Shown: in pieces, positions 5,953 to 8,619 of the stretch
How the letters are laid out: every line of letters begins with the position of its first letter
Position numbering within the stretch: position 1 is the first letter of the stretch
Origin: Bacteroidota bacterium
Lineage (GTDB): Bacteria > Bacteroidota > Bacteroidia > Bacteroidales > VadinHA17
Assembly (NCBI GenBank): GCA_016868515.1
Contig: VGGM01000043.1
Location: 1 to 8,619, forward strand
Length of the DNA: 8,619 bases
Reading direction: 5' to 3'
The notes under the pieces: model-generated
What the model was told of the DNA's origin: nothing
The model's input: the letters and a program-made list of their open reading frames with translations, nothing else
Databases searched by the model: none
Position numbers and translations under genes: made by a program

Positions 5953-7185
5953 TCATTGTTGTTTAGAGCACTCTTCAAGGAGTTTTTCCGAGAACCTCCT
6001 GCCATATTCAACAAGGGCTGTCTCCTTGTCGTTGTCAGGAGAGAATTTGAATGCTGCAGGGTCTTCTATAACCTTCAGCTTAAGCCCCCTGAGAACGTCG
6101 GAAATAATCTTCGGAGCTTCACCGCTCCAGCCGAACGATCCGAATGAGGCAGCCAGCTTGCCCTTGTCTCTAAGCGGATTAATAACAGAAAACAGCCTGT
6201 ATACAGGCAGAAGGGTATTCTGGTTGATTGTTGGCGAGCCTACAAGAAGACCATCGGAGAGCACGAGTCTGGAGTCGATGTCGCCAATCTCAATATTCTC
6301 TATATCAAGAGTCTCTGCCTCAACCTCTCCCGACTCTTCTATGCCCGATGCTATCGACCGGGCCATCTGTCTGGTATATCCATAGGCCGAAACGTATGTA
6401 ACAAGCACCCTCTTCTTCTGTCGACCGGTAGTATCGTTGATATACTCATATGAGTACTTCTCGGTGAGGTCGACAATTCTCTTCCAGTGAGAGCGCAGTA
6501 TTGGTCCGTGGCCCGTACAGATCATCGCTATATCGAGAGGCCTTATTTTGTCAATGGCCTTAACCATGAACCGGCTGAAGGGCTTCAGTATGACATCGTA
6601 GTAATAGCGGAATGCATCGTGGTAGTCGCCCACCATATCGTCGAACATAGCGGGGTGACAGAAGTGTGCTCCGAAGGAGTCGCAGGTGAACAGCAGCCGG
6701 TCTTCCTCGAGCCAGGTATACATCGAGTCGGGCCAGTGAAGATTTGGCGCCGAAATAAACTTGAGGGTCTTGTTGCCAAGGTCGAGGGTGTCACCCTCTT
6801 TGGCCACGAGCGACCTGAAAGGTTTGCCAACTATATCGTTCAGGTACCTGATTGCATTGCCGCTACCCACAATGGTAGCCTGAGGGGCAAGATCGACCAG
6901 TTGCCTCAGAGCGCCCGAATGATCGGGTTCGGTGTGGTTCAGAACGATATATTCAATTTCTGACAGATCGCATACTCTTTTTATTTTATTGATATATGTT
7001 TCGCTGAATTTCTCCTTTGCCGTTTCGATAATGGTTTTCTTTTCGGCATTTATGAAATAGCTGTTATAGGTGGTGCCGAATTCTGTCTTCATTACGATAT
7101 CGAATGTAACAATATCATAATCAAGTATTCCAATCCATTTTACATCGGGAGTAACATCAATAATAATATCTTCTTCTCTTTCCAT
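5953..7185 (-). CDS. Class A flavodiiron protein (FprA/ROO family), O2 or NO reductase
   Basis: A cytoplasmic enzyme that reduces O2 to water or NO to N2O at a non-heme di-iron site, fed by FMN. The 410 aa are the length of a two-domain class A protein. Residues ~15-250 are the metallo-beta-lactamase-like domain with all seven iron ligands in family spacing: HTEPDH (His84, Glu86, Asp88, His89), His150 (LHWPDS), Asp169 (CDSFG) and His226 (GHGP). Residues ~258-405 are the flavodoxin domain with the phosphate loop YVSAYGYTRQMA (264-275), GSPTINQNTLLP and SFGSFGWSGEA. No rubredoxin or flavin-reductase domain is fused, so electrons must come from a separate donor such as rubredoxin, not present in this window. 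It is probably monocistronic, with a good Bacteroidetes-type promoter just upstream and no Shine-Dalgarno sequence. Whether O2 or NO is the main substrate cannot be told from sequence. With the nearby cytochrome bd it suggests oxygen or nitric oxide defence. Confidence 0.95.
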   Translation of the reverse strand: MEREEDIIIDVTPDVKWIGILDYDIVTFDIVMKTEFGTTYNSYFINAEKKTIIETAKEKFSETYINKIKRVCDLSEIEYIVLNHTEPDHSGALRQLVDLAPQATIVGSGNAIRYLNDIVGKPFRSLVAKEGDTLDLGNKTLKFISAPNLHWPDSMYTWLEEDRLLFTCDSFGAHFCHPAMFDDMVGDYHDAFRYYYDVILKPFSRFMVKAIDKIRPLDIAMICTGHGPILRSHWKRIVDLTEKYSYEYINDTTGRQKKRVLVTYVSAYGYTRQMARSIASGIEESGEVEAETLDIENIEIGDIDSRLVLSDGLLVGSPTINQNTLLPVYRLFSVINPLRDKGKLAASFGSFGWSGEAPKIISDVLRGLKLKVIEDPAAFKFSPDNDKETALVEYGRRFSEKLLEECSKQQ

Positions 7186-7204
7186 CTAAATAGAATTTGG
7201 GAGG

Positions 7205-7235
7205 CAAATTTACCTTATCGGAATCAAAATAGCAA
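7205..7235 (-). promoter_or_regulatory. Bacteroidetes-type promoter of the flavodiiron gene
   Basis: On the minus strand TTG (7235 to 7233), a 20-bp spacer and TAAATTTG (7212 to 7205) match the Bacteroidetes consensus TTTG-N19-21-TAnnTTTG well. Transcription would begin around 7198, leaving a very short leader of roughly 12 nt. It sits in the 61-bp gap after psd, supporting separate transcription of the flavodiiron gene. Confidence 0.6.
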
Positions 7236-7246
7236 CCAGAAATGCC

Positions 7247-7903
7247 CTACAGTGACCCTAACACTGTATTATTAGCCCTTACACTCTGTCCGACTTCTAC
7301 CATGGGGATGAAGTCAACAGGCAGGAATATATCTACCCTGGACCCGAATTTAATGAATCCCAGTTCATCGCCCTGGGTAATCTTCTGCTGTGGTCGGGCG
7401 TATGTCACTATACGGCGCGCCAGAAAACCTGCTATCTGTCTTACCACAACAGTGGTTCCGGAATTGGTTTCAAGCACAATTGTACTTCTTTCATTCAGTT
7501 CCGATGATTTGGGATGCCACGCTACAAGGTATTTTCCCGGATGGTAGATAACCTCTTTTACCGTCCCGGAAACAGGATACCTGTTGCTGTGCATGTTGAG
7601 AGGCGACATGAATACCGATATCTGGAGGCAGGGCTCGTTAAGGTGCTCCTTCCCGGTGACTCTCTCCACAATTACTATCCTGCCATCGGCGGGTGAAATA
7701 ACAGTACCGTCAAGCGGGGTTATTCTGAGGTCGGGCAACCTGAAGAAATATAGAAGAAAAGCAAATTTGACCACTGAAGCAACGGGTACAGCAATGCCGA
7801 CCCACAACGGAGGTGAAAAGAATAGAAAGAGAACAAGGTTAACTGCTGCGAAAACCGCGAATGCAGCTGAAATTATAAAGTACCCCTCTTTATGAATCCT
7901 CAT
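7247..7903 (-). CDS. psd: Phosphatidylserine decarboxylase, short membrane-anchored type
   Basis: Converts phosphatidylserine to phosphatidylethanolamine using a covalently bound pyruvoyl group. The 218 aa match the short form common in Bacteroidetes, whose N-terminus typically reads M-[RK]-IHKEG, as here. Two membrane helices (~8-30 and ~33-55) are followed by the catalytic domain: SPADG (70-74, Asp73), FMSPLNMHSNRYPVSG (98-113, His105) and FGSRVDIFLP (186-195). Cleavage between Gly187 and Ser188 would release the beta chain and turn Ser188 into the pyruvoyl group of the alpha chain; Asp73, His105 and Ser188 would form the triad. It follows cdsA by 18 bp, so the two are probably cotranscribed. 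AAGGAG lies directly against the ATG with no spacing, a poor geometry for a Shine-Dalgarno, but the conserved N-terminus supports this start. Confidence 0.95.
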   Translation of the reverse strand: MRIHKEGYFIISAAFAVFAAVNLVLFLFFSPPLWVGIAVPVASVVKFAFLLYFFRLPDLRITPLDGTVISPADGRIVIVERVTGKEHLNEPCLQISVFMSPLNMHSNRYPVSGTVKEVIYHPGKYLVAWHPKSSELNERSTIVLETNSGTTVVVRQIAGFLARRIVTYARPQQKITQGDELGFIKFGSRVDIFLPVDFIPMVEVGQSVRANNTVLGSL

Positions 7904-7921
7904 CTCCTTATTCTTTAATAA

Positions 7922-8619
7922 TTAACCAAATACTGCAATGTAGAGGTAAACAAACGGGAATGAGATAACCACACTGTCGAACCTGTCAAGGAAACCTCCA
8001 TGACCGGGCATTATCGATCCAGAATCTTTTACCCCAATACTGCGCTTCAGCATTGACTCTATGAGATCGCCATAGGTTCCTGTAACTGAAACAATTACCC
8101 CTAGTATCACCCAGTCACGGGCTTCAACAACTCCGAGCCAGCCTGAAATAATATATCCCATTGCCGCGGTCACTATCAATCCTCCGGCAAAACCTTCCCA
8201 CGACTTTCTGGGACTGATTCGTTCCCACAGCCTGCGCCTTCCGAAAGTGATACCCACCAGGTAAGCTGCGGTGTCGTTCGTCCACAGCAGTATAAAGAAT
8301 CCGATTATGATTCCCGGACTGAATGATATCATTTCCTGGTTTAAGATGGAACCAAGGCCTTCGCGGTAGAAAGCTGAAAAAGGTATCATTGAGAAGGGGA
8401 TCACGGTGTAAAGGATCGAGAAATAGGTGTGGGCAAGTGAGTCAAACGGTTTTTCAACATTCCGGTACAGTTCAATCACCATTACCACCGAAAGCATCGG
8501 TATCAGTACCAGGAAAAACTGCCTGTCTAGCAGTCTGGCCGCCACCCCGGCCGATATGGTATAGGCTGTAATACCGGTAATTATACCTGTGATAACCTGA
8601 GGTCGTACACCCGTAATCC
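7922..8619 (-). CDS. cdsA: Phosphatidate cytidylyltransferase (CDP-diglyceride synthase), 5' end outside window
   Basis: Makes CDP-diacylglycerol from phosphatidic acid and CTP at the inner membrane, the precursor of phosphatidylserine and the anionic phospholipids. The visible 231 residues are open to the right edge; counted from the C-terminus they include repeated membrane helices and the family signature SMLKRSIGVKDSG followed by PGHGGFLDRFDS near the end, with the metal- and substrate-binding Asp/His residues intact. TNDTAAYLVG and FGRRRLWERISPRKSWEG upstream are also typical. The first visible residues, GVRPQVITGIITG, resemble an internal segment of Bacteroidetes CdsA, so roughly 50 N-terminal residues are probably missing. 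A GTG at 8545 is in frame but is internal, not the start. It pairs with psd 18 bp downstream; the linking phosphatidylserine synthase is not in the window. Confidence 0.96.
   Translation of the reverse strand, partial: ITGVRPQVITGIITGITAYTISAGVAARLLDRQFFLVLIPMLSVVMVIELYRNVEKPFDSLAHTYFSILYTVIPFSMIPFSAFYREGLGSILNQEMISFSPGIIIGFFILLWTNDTAAYLVGITFGRRRLWERISPRKSWEGFAGGLIVTAAMGYIISGWLGVVEARDWVILGVIVSVTGTYGDLIESMLKRSIGVKDSGSIMPGHGGFLDRFDSVVISFPFVYLYIAVFG

Noticed and set aside
5556..5966. 136-aa plus-strand ORF overlapping hsp20
   Set aside because: Arg/Ser-rich +1 frame of hsp20 running through its terminator; not a plausible gene.
6487..6963. 158-aa plus-strand ORF antisense to the flavodiiron gene
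   Set aside because: Mirror of a strongly conserved coding region that includes the iron ligands; no recognisable domain and no upstream signal.
8543..8545. GTG as start of cdsA
   Set aside because: The frame continues upstream to the window edge with residues typical of an internal CdsA segment.
1..8619. Mobile elements, CRISPR arrays, tRNA/rRNA genes, toxin-antitoxin or defence genes
   Set aside because: No transposase, integrase, repeat array or RNA gene structure was seen; every stretch over 300 bases is explained by a recognised gene.

Overview
The window looks like a stretch of a Bacteroidetes (probably Bacteroidales/Marinilabiliales-type) chromosome. Four things point there. A DUF4492 small protein sits directly in front of cydA. 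CydB is the divergent FVQGGQ/GRKWE type. A DAHP synthase is fused to a C-terminal AroQ chorismate mutase. Two putative promoters fit the Bacteroidetes -33/-7 pattern (TTG ... TAnnTTTG). Every gene but one lies on the minus strand. I see no tRNA, rRNA, CRISPR array, insertion sequence, phage gene or integrase, so this is housekeeping and respiratory DNA, not an accessory island. The lineage call is from recognition, not a database search.

Right edge, read leftward on the minus strand: cdsA (5' end outside the window) and psd, 18 bp apart, form a phospholipid pair on the route to phosphatidylethanolamine. After a 61-bp gap holding a good Bacteroidetes-type promoter comes a class A flavodiiron protein (FprA/ROO type), a predicted cytoplasmic O2 or NO reductase. 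It converges on the only plus-strand gene, an Hsp20 small heat-shock protein, which is followed by a strong intrinsic terminator.

The 208-bp region between hsp20 and the next minus-strand gene carries divergent regulatory DNA, including a twice-repeated TGCCATATTG box. From there a tightly packed minus-strand operon runs to the left edge: AI-2E/PerM-family membrane protein, DUF4492 protein, cydA, cydB, a 38-codon single-helix membrane protein not usually annotated, and DAHP synthase/chorismate mutase. Junctions are 5 bp, 8-bp overlap, 18 bp, 17 bp and 1-bp overlap (TGATG). The core is a cytochrome bd quinol oxidase with two small single-helix proteins flanking cydAB.

The main point for a second look is that 38-aa ORF (1040-1156, minus). 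It occupies the place that CydX holds in proteobacterial cydAB operons but lacks an obvious CydX signature, so it is a candidate lineage-specific bd-oxidase subunit. Together, bd oxidase, flavodiiron protein and small Hsp suggest an anaerobe or microaerophile equipped for O2/NO and proteotoxic stress. Nothing else looks like an undescribed system.
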